A stretch of DNA of 44,633 nt from Tritrichomonas foetus (taxonomy: Eukaryota; Parabasalia; Tritrichomonadida; Tritrichomonadidae): NCBI GenBank assembly GCA_001839685.1, contig MLAK01000585.1, positions 54,118 to 98,750 of the forward strand, in the 5' to 3' direction. Positions 27,012-37,394 of the stretch are shown here, in pieces (position 1 is the stretch's first letter; the number at the start of each line of letters is the position of its first letter). Under the pieces are notes generated by a model that had not been told where the DNA came from, searched no databases, and saw nothing but the letters and a program-made list of their open reading frames with translations. A program made the translations under genes and the position numbers.

Positions 27012-29891
27012 TTATAATTTTGGGAGAATGGTTCTCCCACCAACAGTTGATCTAAAGCGTTTTACAGTTTCAATTTTATGATTGTTATTTAGTTCAAGTG
27101 ATTTCCATGTTTCTTGCATATCTATCATTCTTTTTTCAAGCTTTTTAATGTTTATATCAAAAGTCGGGCACCTTTCACATTTTATATTTTCTAATTCATC
27201 AATTTTCTTTTTCTTGATACTATTTTCACTAATTTTGACCATACAATAATCATTAATTACCATTATATTATGTTTCTGTTCTTCTTGAAATAGAAAAATT
27301 CGCTCTTCATATTGTTCACGAAGTCTTTTTTCTTCAATGATAAAATTATTTTGATCATCATTTACTTTAGATAAAAGTTCTAATTCTATTCTATCAAATT
27401 CATCCTGACTTTGGATTTCAGTATTCTGTAATTCTTCATGAATGGGAATTTTCATATTTTGGACTAATTCTTCAGTTTCTTTCCTTAGTTCCTCTTCCAT
27501 CGCTGCATTGGAAGTTTCAACCATATAAATTTCATGTTGAATATATTCAATTTGTAATTCTAATTCATTTCGAAATTTTTCTATTTCATTTATCATTACT
27601 TCTTTTCTGCGCCGTTCTTGAAATATTTGTGGTTGATATTCATCTTTAATTTTTACCTTAATTTTCACTTTTTCTTCTGCAAGTCTTGTTCTCAGACTTG
27701 CAATTTTATCTTCAGATTGTTCAATTTGTCTGGTATGTCTTCTTAATTCCCTTTCATTTTCTTCATATTGTTTTTCCAAAAAAGCAATTTCTTTTTCTTT
27801 TTCAATTAATGTATGCCTTAACTCTTGTATTTCCTCTGTATTAGTAGAATTTATTTGCTCTGATGCTTTAACATAAAATTCAGTTGATTCAGCTATTTTT
27901 CTTTTAAGTTCCATAGTCTTTTTGACAGCAATACCAAATTCAATTTTGGTTTTTTCAAGGCTTTTTAGAGTAGTAGCTTCTTCCTTTTTCAAGTGCTTAC
28001 AATCTACAAGATAATCCTCTCTCCATTTATCAATTTTGGCATCAATAAATCTTTCTGTCTGAAAAGAACTTTGAATTCTACTGCCAGAAGCTGAAGGAAT
28101 TACTCCCTTTTGAATGTCGTTTTCTTCTTTTAATAACTGATTTTCATCTACCTTGGATGTACTTATTTCTTGAAGTAATTTTTCTCTTTCTTTTTTATGT
28201 TTGTTTTTTAAGTCCAAAAGCTTTTTTTGGATTGTATTGTCACTAATATTTTTTAAAGTCATATTCAATTTTTTACCTAGCTCTTTCTCGGACGCTTTAT
28301 ATTTTTCTTCTACTCCGACATAACCATCAATTATATCATAATTTTCTTTCTCATTATCATTGTTATTCTCATTGACATCTCTTTTCATTGCATTTTTATT
28401 TTCATTGATAATATTTGTTAATTCGTTTCTTATTGCTTCGCATTTTGCAACAAAATATTTTTCTTCTTTCTCAAGTTTTCCATCAACTTCATTTAATTCG
28501 GATTGATATTCTTTAATGACATCATCTCTTTCTTGCTCCCATTCTTTCTTTGTTTCTTTTATTTTATCATTTATTTCCTCAGTATCCTCTTGATATTTTT
28601 TTATAAATAGTTTTTGATCAGATTCAAGTTTCTCAGTCCTTTCTTTATGAATATTTTGTTTATCATTCATTCGCAATTTCATGTTATCAGCATCCAAAAC
28701 CATATTACTATTCATTTGCTTTAAATTATCCTTCAATCGTTTGATTTTCTTTTTATAAAAATCAATTTTTTCTTTTTCAGCTTTCAGAATAAAACTTTTT
28801 CTTTCTTCTATCATATTTTTGAGTTCATTCTCTTTATTTTCTAAGTTGGTAAAAACTGAATTCTTTTGTTCCCATATTAAATCCTTCAAAATACTTTCAT
28901 GTTCAATAATTTGCCGGCTAAGTATCTCTATTTCTTTTAATAAGCTATCATTCTTTGTATGAAATTCATGATCACTTTGTTCAAATCTCTTATTCAATTC
29001 TTTTCGTCTTTCCTCAACTTTCATTTCTGGAGCAATTTTCTTATAATCTTGTGCCAAAATTTCGACTTTATTCTCCAACTCTCTAACTTTTTCTTCATCT
29101 CGCATAATGGATGAATAGACTTTATCAGTATAAATTTTAAGTGATTCATTATTTCTATAATGAAGTGAATTCATTTCTTCATTGTTTCTCATGACTATTT
29201 CTTCTTGCTCACCTTTCGATCTTTGAATTGCATTTTCAGTCATAACAATATTTTCAAGTTTTGAATCTAGGATCTTATTGTAATGAATATTTACCCTATT
29301 TTCTTCACTTTCCAATTTGATTTTTAGTTCATTAATGTTATTTTCTACTTGATTGCATAATTCCATTATGTTTTGCTTGTTTTCTTTTTCTTTATTTTCG
29401 ATTGCTTTATCTCCATCTTTCACATATTTCTGAAGTTCATCATGCATTTCATTTTCATTACTATCAACAATACGACTAAATCTGATTTTGATATCCACAA
29501 TTTTTGTTGTTAAATCATCAAGTTTTGAATTAATTGCATGAAAAAAGTTGTTAAAAAATAATAATATCTGTGGCATTCTTTGTAATTTAAAGCTTGTAAC
29601 CCTCCTATTAATTGTGGATTGTAATAAATCGTTATTTGTGGATTTATTATTGAATAACGAATTATATTTGGTAATTGAGTAGTCCATCTCATGAATTATT
29701 GGTAGTAGAGGGATTGGTTTCTGTGTTAATGCATGTAGTACTTCAATTGTTTTCTTGATAGTGCTCTCAGTATCATTTTTGATATCATCCATCAAAGATT
29801 TAATCAAGTTGTATTGAATGTATTTCAGAAATTTCTGAATTTTTTTTTGTCTAAAAAAACATTCCCAATCGAAAAAAATCTTATATTCCAT
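27012..29891 (-). CDS. Long coiled-coil protein, unknown function
   Basis: 959 residues. Residues 1-130 are a less charged helical head. Residues about 130-900 are nearly continuous coiled coil rich in E, K, N, I and L, with breaks around 505-525 (ENNNDNEKENYD) and 600-620 (PSASGSRIQSSF). Near the C-terminus a CERCP pair of cysteines follows the coil, and the protein ends in a basic tail, RFRSTVGGRTILPKL. There is no motor, kinase or membrane segment. Such proteins are common in trichomonads as parts of the flagellar apparatus, costa or Golgi, but the sequence alone does not choose. It diverges from the ARM-like gene across a 1.2 kb spacer. Confidence 0.85.
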   Translation of the reverse strand: MEYKIFFDWECFFRQKKIQKFLKYIQYNLIKSLMDDIKNDTESTIKKTIEVLHALTQKPIPLLPIIHEMDYSITKYNSLFNNKSTNNDLLQSTINRRVTSFKLQRMPQILLFFNNFFHAINSKLDDLTTKIVDIKIRFSRIVDSNENEMHDELQKYVKDGDKAIENKEKENKQNIMELCNQVENNINELKIKLESEENRVNIHYNKILDSKLENIVMTENAIQRSKGEQEEIVMRNNEEMNSLHYRNNESLKIYTDKVYSSIMRDEEKVRELENKVEILAQDYKKIAPEMKVEERRKELNKRFEQSDHEFHTKNDSLLKEIEILSRQIIEHESILKDLIWEQKNSVFTNLENKENELKNMIEERKSFILKAEKEKIDFYKKKIKRLKDNLKQMNSNMVLDADNMKLRMNDKQNIHKERTEKLESDQKLFIKKYQEDTEEINDKIKETKKEWEQERDDVIKEYQSELNEVDGKLEKEEKYFVAKCEAIRNELTNIINENKNAMKRDVNENNNDNEKENYDIIDGYVGVEEKYKASEKELGKKLNMTLKNISDNTIQKKLLDLKNKHKKEREKLLQEISTSKVDENQLLKEENDIQKGVIPSASGSRIQSSFQTERFIDAKIDKWREDYLVDCKHLKKEEATTLKSLEKTKIEFGIAVKKTMELKRKIAESTEFYVKASEQINSTNTEEIQELRHTLIEKEKEIAFLEKQYEENERELRRHTRQIEQSEDKIASLRTRLAEEKVKIKVKIKDEYQPQIFQERRRKEVMINEIEKFRNELELQIEYIQHEIYMVETSNAAMEEELRKETEELVQNMKIPIHEELQNTEIQSQDEFDRIELELLSKVNDDQNNFIIEEKRLREQYEERIFLFQEEQKHNIMVINDYCMVKISENSIKKKKIDELENIKCERCPTFDINIKKLEKRMIDMQETWKSLELNNNHKIETVKRFRSTVGGRTILPKL

Positions 29892-30296
29892 AGTCCAATC
29901 CTAAATTATCTACAAAGGAATTTCATGTAAAGTTTAACTTTGATGAAATGCTAAAAAAACTCGTTATTTCACATTAATCAGTCAGGATAATTCATTTCAA
30001 CAATTTTTTGATCACTTTAAAGAAAGGGAAATGCCTGTGATCATATGCTATGTTGGACAACAGTCGTGTTTCAAAAAATCAATAATAGTACGAATTTTGA
30101 TTTGATCGAAGTTCAAATTTTTCTCAGTTTAGAATGATATTTTAAACAAGAAAAATTTTTGTTATTTGAAAAAGATAAACAAAATAGTTATTCTGCTAAA
30201 TTGCCAGAAATGATGATAAGATCACATATCTGAATATACTCCTATAATTTTACTTCTAAGAATAATATATTTATATAAAATATAGGTGCCGCTTAT

Positions 30297-30325
30297 GGAC
30301 ACTTTTTTGCCCAAAAAAAGTGTCC
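30297..30325. repeat. Perfect hairpin, 12-bp stem
   Basis: GGACACTTTTTT and AAAAAAGTGTCC form a perfect 12-bp stem around a five-base loop (GCCCA). It stands alone in the middle of a spacer, far from either gene's ends. A mobile-element relic end, a structured RNA or a regulatory site are all possible. Confidence 0.5.
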
Positions 30326-31088
30326 TTATTGACAAAAATGGTGAAGTGAGAAATTTGGACAAAAAATTGTAAATGTTTCGATTTCGAAAGGTTTATTAGA
30401 AACTCATTTCAATCACCTCTGCCATTAATATAGAAAATTTGAACGAATGTGTGCCATTATTTTGAGATGGCCATATCTTTTGGAATTGTTATTTTAAATT
30501 ATAATCTAATTGTCTTTATCTCTCAGATGATATTGCATGGTATAAAAATTATTTTTTCCGCTCCATTGATGGTTTAATTTTGCTTGACTTCCATCATCTT
30601 TTTGATAAAATACGAAAAGTATTGAATTATTTCACAGTGAATTTTAAATTGACAGAATCGTTTTTTTGACTGGTTTTATCTAATTTATTTCTGGTATTTC
30701 CGGGAAATGTTTCGAATAAAATCTATATCTATTCCAACAATTACCCTAGTATACATTTTTATAATAAGAATCTTATATGTGGTTGAGAAATAGTTACATT
30801 TTTGAGATAGAAACCACGAAAACAAGAATGTTTTCTATATCGCATTGAAATGTTGAGAATCATTTTCTATCAAATTTCTCACGATAATTTTCAATTGTGA
30901 AAATCATTAATTCCGCATGAACTTTTTGTAAAATGAAAAATAGAAATTCTTAGATTTATTAAAAAAGCAATTCAATGAATATTTAAATTGAATTCCCAAT
31001 CTGCTCCAAAAATTTATAATATTGAAAGAGAAAAGATAAATATTAACAATTCAAAAACTAGGTTTATTACGAGTTGAATATTAATTCT

Positions 31089-31094
31089 AAACGG
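31089..31094 (+). promoter_or_regulatory. AAACGG element upstream of the ARM-like gene
   Basis: TCTAAACGGACAC lies seven bases before the ATG at 31102. It is one of the best matches to the shared element (compare 10476 and 18024). Confidence 0.4.
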
Positions 31095-31101
31095 ACACAG
31101 C

Positions 31102-32655
31102 ATGCAAATTTTTCCTTTGTTGATGATTTCTCCACAATCGAGTAAAAATCATCTTTCTTTACAACAGGCCGGTTTATCTCCACTTTACAAGAGCAATATC
31201 GAAATAGAACGCTGCAACTCAGCAAATGTGATTTTATCATCGTCATGCGAAATTTCTTTGTTCTTCTCACGATTAAAGGATCCATATCACTGCGTTCACG
31301 CTATTCTCAGACTTAACAAAATTGCCCAAAGGCAACGCTTCACCGTCCTTGAAAAGTACTTCGATAACATTTTTTCCATGATTCGATCAGCCCCATCGAT
31401 TATTGAGTCGTTAAACGCCCGAGGAAATCAAAATGAAATTAGCATGAAGCGCCGCATTCCATTACCTTCAACGAGCATTCATGCCCATCCTCTTCCAAAT
31501 AATAATTTTCAATTTTCTCAAAATAATCACCTCATTAATCAAAACGCTATTAACCAATCACATCAACTGAATTCATGCAATTATTACTCACCAAGCTCGC
31601 AAAGTAACTCAATGTCAACCATGTTCACAAATAGCCAAAATAAGTTGGTAGTTTTAACAACAAACGATATTGTCACTCAGTGCCTTCAATTAGTTGACCG
31701 AGTTTCTTCTTTTCCCATCTTTTTCTTAAAAAATCAAGTGACTGTAAAGCATATCACAGAATTGTATAACCTCCTTCCAAACGAACTTGCTTTTAAGGCT
31801 CTTGGTAAACTGGTTGTTTTAAATTCTGAATTTCCAGCACATCTGATCCATTTGGGAATTGATAATCTCATCACAAAAATCACTGAAAAGCAGCTTCCTT
31901 ATCTTATCTGGCTATTAGGAAGTTTTGCCATGTTTCCTGAGCTTAATCACTTAATGCTAACTTATTATGAAAAGCTGATTTTGAAAAACAGCATTTCGCC
32001 TGATGAAAATCTTAGAAAGTATTGTTATGATGCTCTGGCTTTACTTGCAACAGAATCTTCAGAAATGTGTGAATGGATTTCACGCCATGCAATTTTTGAT
32101 TCAATTTTTACCATTTCCCCAAGCAATGAAGCCTGCGCACATAAATTTCTAGATCTGTGTTATGCCTTCTTAAAGAATGGCGTCACAAGTTTTGTAGCCA
32201 ATTCCATATTGCCAAAAGCTTTAAATGTTGCACTTCAAGGAAACTACAGCAATCCATCACTTGCAAATGTTGCATGTAATATCATTGATGTTCTTGTTCA
32301 TTTAGGATTTTTGTCAATTCTATTTGAACATCGAATTGAAGATACAATTTTCGATTTTATGAATGATTGCCATACATTTGGGGAGAAACAAGCTGCAATG
32401 AGAGTTTTGTTGCTTCTTTTTGTTGCTGCTCCTTATCAAATTAGGGTTAGATTGGCTTCCCGCGGAATTGCAGAGATTATCTCTACTGCAATTGAAGTAG
32501 GAGATCTTGAAACTCATGCTATTGGATTTCAAGCGTTGAAGGAACTAATTATTTTATCGAATGAAGACCAATACGCATCACTTCAAGTTAGTATCCAGGA
32601 AATGCTTGATAGTCTCAGCATTGAGGAATACAACGAAATCGAAATGTTATTATAA
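31102..32655 (+). CDS. Armadillo/HEAT-like helical repeat protein
   Basis: 517 residues. An N-terminal helical part (about 1-120) precedes a low-complexity linker rich in N, H, Q and S (about 125-180). Residues about 190-515 are back-to-back amphipathic helices of 35-45 residues typical of ARM/HEAT solenoids, for example LRKYCYDALALLATESSEMCEWI, split here as LRKYCYDALALLA and SEMCEWI, and later AAMRVLLLLFVAAPYQ and GFQALKELIILS. Such solenoids act as binding platforms in transport, trafficking or cytoskeletal regulation. No closer family was recognised and no catalytic motif is present. It has its own AAACGG element and faces the kelch gene tail to tail. Confidence 0.75.
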   Translation: MQIFPLLMISPQSSKNHLSLQQAGLSPLYKSNIEIERCNSANVILSSSCEISLFFSRLKDPYHCVHAILRLNKIAQRQRFTVLEKYFDNIFSMIRSAPSIIESLNARGNQNEISMKRRIPLPSTSIHAHPLPNNNFQFSQNNHLINQNAINQSHQLNSCNYYSPSSQSNSMSTMFTNSQNKLVVLTTNDIVTQCLQLVDRVSSFPIFFLKNQVTVKHITELYNLLPNELAFKALGKLVVLNSEFPAHLIHLGIDNLITKITEKQLPYLIWLLGSFAMFPELNHLMLTYYEKLILKNSISPDENLRKYCYDALALLATESSEMCEWISRHAIFDSIFTISPSNEACAHKFLDLCYAFLKNGVTSFVANSILPKALNVALQGNYSNPSLANVACNIIDVLVHLGFLSILFEHRIEDTIFDFMNDCHTFGEKQAAMRVLLLLFVAAPYQIRVRLASRGIAEIISTAIEVGDLETHAIGFQALKELIILSNEDQYASLQVSIQEMLDSLSIEEYNEIEMLL

Positions 32656-32905
32656 TACCATTGTATTTGTTTATAATAAATTACATATTGATCAAATTGC
32701 CTATTTTTATTTTTTTACTGGAATTTCATATTCTTATATCAATGAATATATATATAGCAGTTCGTAAAACTCAAAAACATTAGATTTAAACATATTAAAT
32801 CTTTAAATATATATAACACGCCATTCTAAATCCCATGAAGCATGCAGGACACTCACTAGCACCCTATCTAAGATAAGAAACAGATTCAATCTCAAAAAAA
32901 GAAAG

Positions 32906-34072
32906 CTAGCTACTGTTTGTGTTGTTGTTGCTTTTCAGCATTGACAAAAAATCAAGTCTTTGATTGAGGGTTGCAATTGATCGTCCAATATTCAGTTCTG
33001 TAAGTGGTTGTGATGGACCAACTGCTTCAGTTTCTTCACATCCGTCTTTCTTAGCTTCTTTTCCTGCTTTTTCACAAAGTGCCACAAGTTTCCTTTCATC
33101 AGGCAGGTAAAACACGATTTTTGGCGTGCAGGCTTCTTCCTCTGATAAGTCGCTGAGGGGGACAGAATAGCTCATCCAGTTGAAGCGATCTGTATCGAAT
33201 ACAAAAAGGCGAGTCTTCGACGATACACCTATCGTTTCAAAAGCCATAAAAGTCGATCCAACTGCATAAGTTGTTAAACAATCAAGACAGTTTGGTGGCT
33301 CATTTCCAGTTGTTGGATATACCTTAAATTCAAAGGTTTCCATGTCTATCGTAAGTATGGACATTGGAGATGATGCTCCAAAAATATAAAATGTGGAATT
33401 AATTATTGCGCCACATGCGCCTTGCCTTCCAACAAAATCTGTCTCGACTTTCCGCCAGTGAAGTTCTTCCGTATTAAGGACATGAAATGAAGAAAGATTA
33501 GAGCCGCTTGTTCCTGCCCATACAATCAGGTATGGATAATAATAGGCGACGAGAGGGAGGGCACAGGGAGGAGGTAAATCACCTGTAGTTACTGGATAAA
33601 CGACTTCGAAAGTTTCCAAATCGACGTAATGTAAATCTCGAACAAAGGAAAATGATGTAATTCCGCCATAAAACCAGAGTTTAGAATCGACAAGGGCAGA
33701 ACCACAGGCAGCGCGAGGAGTCACATCCTTAACAGGCAGTTTCTCCCATTTTTGGTCTGTAAGCGAAAATTTCCAAAATTCATCCGAAAATGTATCTTCT
33801 TTAGATCGTCCGTAGCAAGTTAGAATTGAATGGTCGTCGGCCCAGAAGACAACAGTCTGTCCACTTTTTGGGACAGGACTGTCACCAGTGACTGGAACAA
33901 CTGACCAAAGTGAGGAAAAAGGTAATGTCGATGATGATGAATCGAGAAAATCTGGCGCCATCGAGTTCGGTGTGATGGAACGGGCACAGTTTATCCTGCG
34001 GCCATCTGGGATTGACGAAACCCCAGGAAGAAAATCCTGTCGGAGAGGAGAAAAAGATGGGCAGTAACTCAT
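32906..34072 (-). CDS. Kelch-repeat beta-propeller protein
   Basis: 388 residues from the ATG at 34070-34072. The frame stays open to 34219, but the extra 49 residues look like translated AT-rich leader, so the inner Met is preferred. Kelch-type blades are visible: a W-x-x-V-P-V-T-G-D start (about 58-70), KLWFYGG with a preceding PRAACGSALV, PVTTGDLPPPC, LIVWAG, GACGAIINSTFYIFGA, and YPTTGNEPP. Each blade follows the pattern x-P-x-x-R/C-x-x-x-x-x-V then a hydrophobic strand ending in a Gly. The fold binds partner proteins; in trichomonads such proteins are many and mostly unstudied. The C-terminus is a charged helical tail (KAGKEAKKDGCEE, then LNQRLDFLSMLKS) that may oligomerise. Confidence 0.85.
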   Translation of the reverse strand: MSYCPSFSPLRQDFLPGVSSIPDGRRINCARSITPNSMAPDFLDSSSSTLPFSSLWSVVPVTGDSPVPKSGQTVVFWADDHSILTCYGRSKEDTFSDEFWKFSLTDQKWEKLPVKDVTPRAACGSALVDSKLWFYGGITSFSFVRDLHYVDLETFEVVYPVTTGDLPPPCALPLVAYYYPYLIVWAGTSGSNLSSFHVLNTEELHWRKVETDFVGRQGACGAIINSTFYIFGASSPMSILTIDMETFEFKVYPTTGNEPPNCLDCLTTYAVGSTFMAFETIGVSSKTRLFVFDTDRFNWMSYSVPLSDLSEEEACTPKIVFYLPDERKLVALCEKAGKEAKKDGCEETEAVGPSQPLTELNIGRSIATLNQRLDFLSMLKSNNNTNSS

Positions 34073-34664
34073 TTTTGAGATAAAATTTGTCAGCAAAAGC
34101 TTCAGCAGACAAATTGAATTTAAATATTTCGAATTCAATTTGTAAAGCATTTGTCTTTGAAATCCCTTTTTTATTGAGCTTCTTAAATAATCGTTTTTGA
34201 ATAGTTTATGAAAGGGCATTCATTCAAAAAAATATGAGATTCTCAAATTTTTGGTGATGATTTTATTTATTCTGTAAATAAAGATTCCATCAGATATTAT
34301 GGATTACCGTCAAAATTGATTATGACTAACAAATATCTAGAAATAGACTTGTTTTAGGACATTATATTCCTTTTATTGAGATATTAACATTGGATGATCA
34401 ATCTATGATTTTGATTGAATTATTTCTGTAGTTCTAGAAAATTTCAATGCATTGAAATAATTCAATTCTATAATCAATTTTTGCAGATATTTCTTACTCT
34501 TCATTTCTTATCTCGATTTTTAGGATTAATATACTTATTTTATTCTTTGATTTTCACTTCTCATCATCAACTTTTTGTTACACACAGAAAATATAAATAA
34601 TTCAAAATATGTCAAAACCGCCGAGGAAAATACGATAGAACCAGACCGTTATTCAGAATACATA
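34073..34664. other. Divergent intergenic region
   Basis: Spacer between the kelch and ankyrin genes. ACACACAG at about 34580 resembles the end of a trichomonad intron, but no GTATGT donor lies upstream, so no intron is called. The right end holds a CCGTT element. Confidence 0.4.
34646..34650 (+). promoter_or_regulatory. CCGTT element upstream of the ankyrin gene
   Basis: CAGACCGTTATTC lies about 15 bases before the ATG at 34665. It resembles GAGACCGTTTATA before the CK2-like kinase and supports 34665 as the true start. Confidence 0.4.
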
Positions 34665-36299
34665 ATGTTCAGTTTTGGACCAACTAAAGCAAACAGGAAA
34701 CGCCCAGACTGGGTTCTTATTATCAACCAGCATGAATGCAGTTGTGTAAAAGCAGTTGCTGCCAAATTGAGCCCAATTATTAAAACCTTCCTAAAAAATA
34801 ATCCAAACGCCAAAAACTTTGAATGTGAAATAAATGATTGTGAAATTGATAGAGATCTTATTTCAATGCTCTTTTTTGGCAAAGAAATTCAATTTTCAAG
34901 GAACAATGTTGATCTTCTGACAAAAATTGCAAAAGGTCTTGAAATGACTGAGCTTCATCGTGATTTGGCAAATTATCAAGAATATCTTCATTTTATTGAA
35001 GATAATATTGATAGAAGTTATGAAATAAATGAACTTATTCAATGTGAGGAAATCATATTCAATTTTTCACCTTATGCTATTGATGCGTGTATCACAAATT
35101 CTTTGAAATTTCTGAATCCTTATAACGAAGATGTATTTGCTCGTACACTTCTTAGTTATTGTGTTGCACGACATTATCGAATTGAACAAGCTGTTGAATT
35201 TTTAGTCAAACTTGATAAAAAATTAATTCAAAAGAATCAAAATTCAATTGCAGCTGTTTTTTGTAATCTCGTTCTTCGTGAATTTAAGAAAGAAATTTCA
35301 AGTGATGGACAGAGATATGATGAATATCGTTCAATTTTACAAGAATTATGTTTTATTATTTATCAATTAATGTTAAAAAATTTAATTGATTCCAATGCTT
35401 TACAACAAGATGATTTAATTCTTCCTTTATTTTTCGCTCATTTAATGACACCCGAGAAAATCCAACTTGCACAAAAAGCAAATATTATAAATAAAGAAGA
35501 TCGATATCCTTCATTCACCCAAATTATCAAAAATGTAAATATTAAAGATTGGACACCTGCTCATTTATATAATGCTGGAACTGGTGTCAACACTTTTCCT
35601 ATGCTTTTGTATATTCGTCAAGATAATATTGAAAAGTTCAGTCAATATGCAAAAACACCACAATTTAAAGTGGATGAGAAAGTACTAAGTAATATTTATG
35701 AACGGTGCACCTTTATTAATGATAAACCAAAATTATTGGAATATGCTGCATTTTTTGGTTCAAAAGAATGTTTCAAGTTTTTACTAGCTTCAGGTGCTGA
35801 AAAAACACCTGGGATTTTAAGATTTGCCATTTGTTCTGGTAATTCTGATATTATTAAATTATGTGACAGTCCAATATGTACTTTACTTGGATCATTAAGT
35901 CTTGCTGTTGAATATCATCATCAAGTTGTGAGTGAGTGGCTTATTGAAGTAAAAAATCAATCTTGTTTTGATCCAATTGTGATTCAAAATTGCTTGAGAT
36001 TTTGCAATTTCCATATGCTTTCGTATATTTTAAAGAAAGGTGTAAATGCAAACTTATTCCTACTTGAAGCTGTTCATTATGATAATATACCAGCTACTAA
36101 GTGGCTTCTTGAAATTAAAGGAATAAATGTAAATCAACAAGATACGAAACGTGGCTTTACACCTCTACATTATGCAGCACAGAGTGGAAATATCAAAATT
36201 ATTGGTTTACTTTTAGGAACAAATGGTATACATATTAATTCAAGAACTGTTTTTAATTTAATGTTTCATTTTGGAGTTTTGTATCATTTTTTTATTTAG
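34665..36299 (+). CDS. BTB-like / ankyrin-repeat protein (trichomonad DUF3447 type), probably truncated
   Basis: 544 residues from the ATG at 34665. The in-frame TTG at 34575 is not a plausible start, and the CCGTT element sits between the two. The first 100 residues look like the degenerate BTB-like head common in trichomonad ankyrin proteins (DWVLIINQHECSC, then SPIIKTFLKNNP and LISMLFFGKEIQF). A helical middle follows (about 100-370). Repeats begin at about 375 and become canonical near 510, with GFTPLHYAAQSGNIKIIGLL. The frame then meets a T-rich stretch and an in-frame TAG (36297-36299). More ankyrin repeats follow beyond it (next entry), so the gene is broken, or spliced in an unknown way. 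Ankyrin proteins act in protein binding; no partner can be named. Confidence 0.75.
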   Translation: MFSFGPTKANRKRPDWVLIINQHECSCVKAVAAKLSPIIKTFLKNNPNAKNFECEINDCEIDRDLISMLFFGKEIQFSRNNVDLLTKIAKGLEMTELHRDLANYQEYLHFIEDNIDRSYEINELIQCEEIIFNFSPYAIDACITNSLKFLNPYNEDVFARTLLSYCVARHYRIEQAVEFLVKLDKKLIQKNQNSIAAVFCNLVLREFKKEISSDGQRYDEYRSILQELCFIIYQLMLKNLIDSNALQQDDLILPLFFAHLMTPEKIQLAQKANIINKEDRYPSFTQIIKNVNIKDWTPAHLYNAGTGVNTFPMLLYIRQDNIEKFSQYAKTPQFKVDEKVLSNIYERCTFINDKPKLLEYAAFFGSKECFKFLLASGAEKTPGILRFAICSGNSDIIKLCDSPICTLLGSLSLAVEYHHQVVSEWLIEVKNQSCFDPIVIQNCLRFCNFHMLSYILKKGVNANLFLLEAVHYDNIPATKWLLEIKGINVNQQDTKRGFTPLHYAAQSGNIKIIGLLLGTNGIHINSRTVFNLMFHFGVLYHFFI

Positions 36300-36919
36300 T
36301 TTTTTTATTTTATTAATAGTGGGAAAGACGGTTTAACACCACTTCATATTGCATGCAAATATGGAAATTTGGATGCTGTTACAACATTTTTGAATTATAA
36401 TGAAATAGATGTTAATATTCAAGGTAAATTTTCCTTCTTTATTTATGATGAATGTTATTTATTTCATTTTTATACAGGTGATGTTTTTTCTTTGATAATT
36501 TATACAGTTTATTTATTTTTGTTTTATAATGTTACTGCTTTACATTTAGCTTGTAAATATAATCATTTAGATATTGTTAAAGCACTACTACAACATAATG
36601 GAATTGACGTTAATTTAAAGGCAAACTATGTTTTTCTTTCTCATTAATGAAATTTCTTTTTTCTGATTTTATAATGTTCCATTTGTAAAATTTATTTTGA
36701 AGTTGGTTCTTAATATTCATTTTACTGCTCTTCATTTTGCATGTAAATTTGAGCGTACAGAAATTGTAGCATTATTATTAAGTCACTCAGGAATTGAGAT
36801 AATTGCAGATGTTTCTTCAATTATTCATAGTTCCTCTATATTATTTATGTGTAAATCCAATTGACCTAACTGAAAAACCGGAAATTTTAACATTGTTTAG
36901 AAATTTTGCAAATAAATAG
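36246..36919 (+). pseudogene. Ankyrin-coding blocks separated by T-rich inserts
   Basis: Continuation of the ankyrin gene. Three further blocks are clear: GKDGLTPLHIACKYGNLD (from 36321), VTALHLACKYNHLDIVKALL (from about 36530) and FTALHFACKFERTEIVALLL (from 36721). A last block, NPIDLTEKPEILTLFRNF, ends in TAG at 36917-36919. T-rich inserts of about 72, 105 and 100 bases lie between units, each at the ankyrin boundary. The first two keep frame (the first contains a stop); the last two blocks are in other frames. Insert 2 starts GTAAAT and contains TTATACAG twice. Either these are unusual introns or the region is a decaying gene end. Confidence 0.6.
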
Positions 36920-37394
36920 TGATATTACTTCGACCATAATACCCAATAATATTATTAAAAAACTTTGTTATTCTTTCAATCATTTTGCAAAATGATAGCT
37001 TTCTTTATATTTACATTTATTCTCATTCTTTTTTATTTTTATCAACAAGAAAAATGAATGGCATCTTTCCTTCAAATTTGATCATATTTGATGCCATTAA
37101 AATTGGAAGAATTAACAAGTATCAGGATTATTGTCAACTTTTTATCCGATGTGATTATTTAATATTTATTGGACATTCAATTCAAGTTTTGCTTCTTTTA
37201 TAGGAAAGATTTCAACCCTAAAAAAGGATAAAATAGAATGGATCGTTGAGATAGAAAGATTTTTATAAAATATTTAAGAATTAAATTATATTAAATTATA
37301 TATTCTAAACAAGGAAGAAACAAAATTAATCTACTATATATGAATCTTCATCAAGAACAAAATTTCTCAATTGAGAAATATGTAACTATGCTTT
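36920..37394. other. Convergent intergenic spacer
   Basis: AT-rich spacer between the ankyrin blocks and the Rab7-like gene. A 72-codon plus-strand frame at 36985-37203 has no motif and the composition of noncoding DNA. Nothing is called. Confidence 0.4.

Larger units (their letters stand above)
29892..31101. other. Divergent intergenic region, about 1.2 kb
   Basis: AT-rich spacer between the coiled-coil and ARM-like genes. A strong hairpin lies at 30297-30325 (separate entry). Otherwise no coding frame, array or RNA gene was recognised. Confidence 0.45.

Noticed and set aside
34073..34219. N-terminal extension of the kelch protein to the ATG at 34217-34219
   Set aside because: The 49 extra residues are K/L/N-rich like translated spacer and add no domain. 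The inner Met fits better, though the longer form cannot be excluded.
34575..34664. Start of the ankyrin protein at 34575, with a possible intron end ACACACAG just inside it
   Set aside because: The codon at 34575 is TTG, not ATG, and no GTATGT-type donor lies upstream. The ATG at 34665 has a CCGTT element directly before it and begins the recognisable domain.
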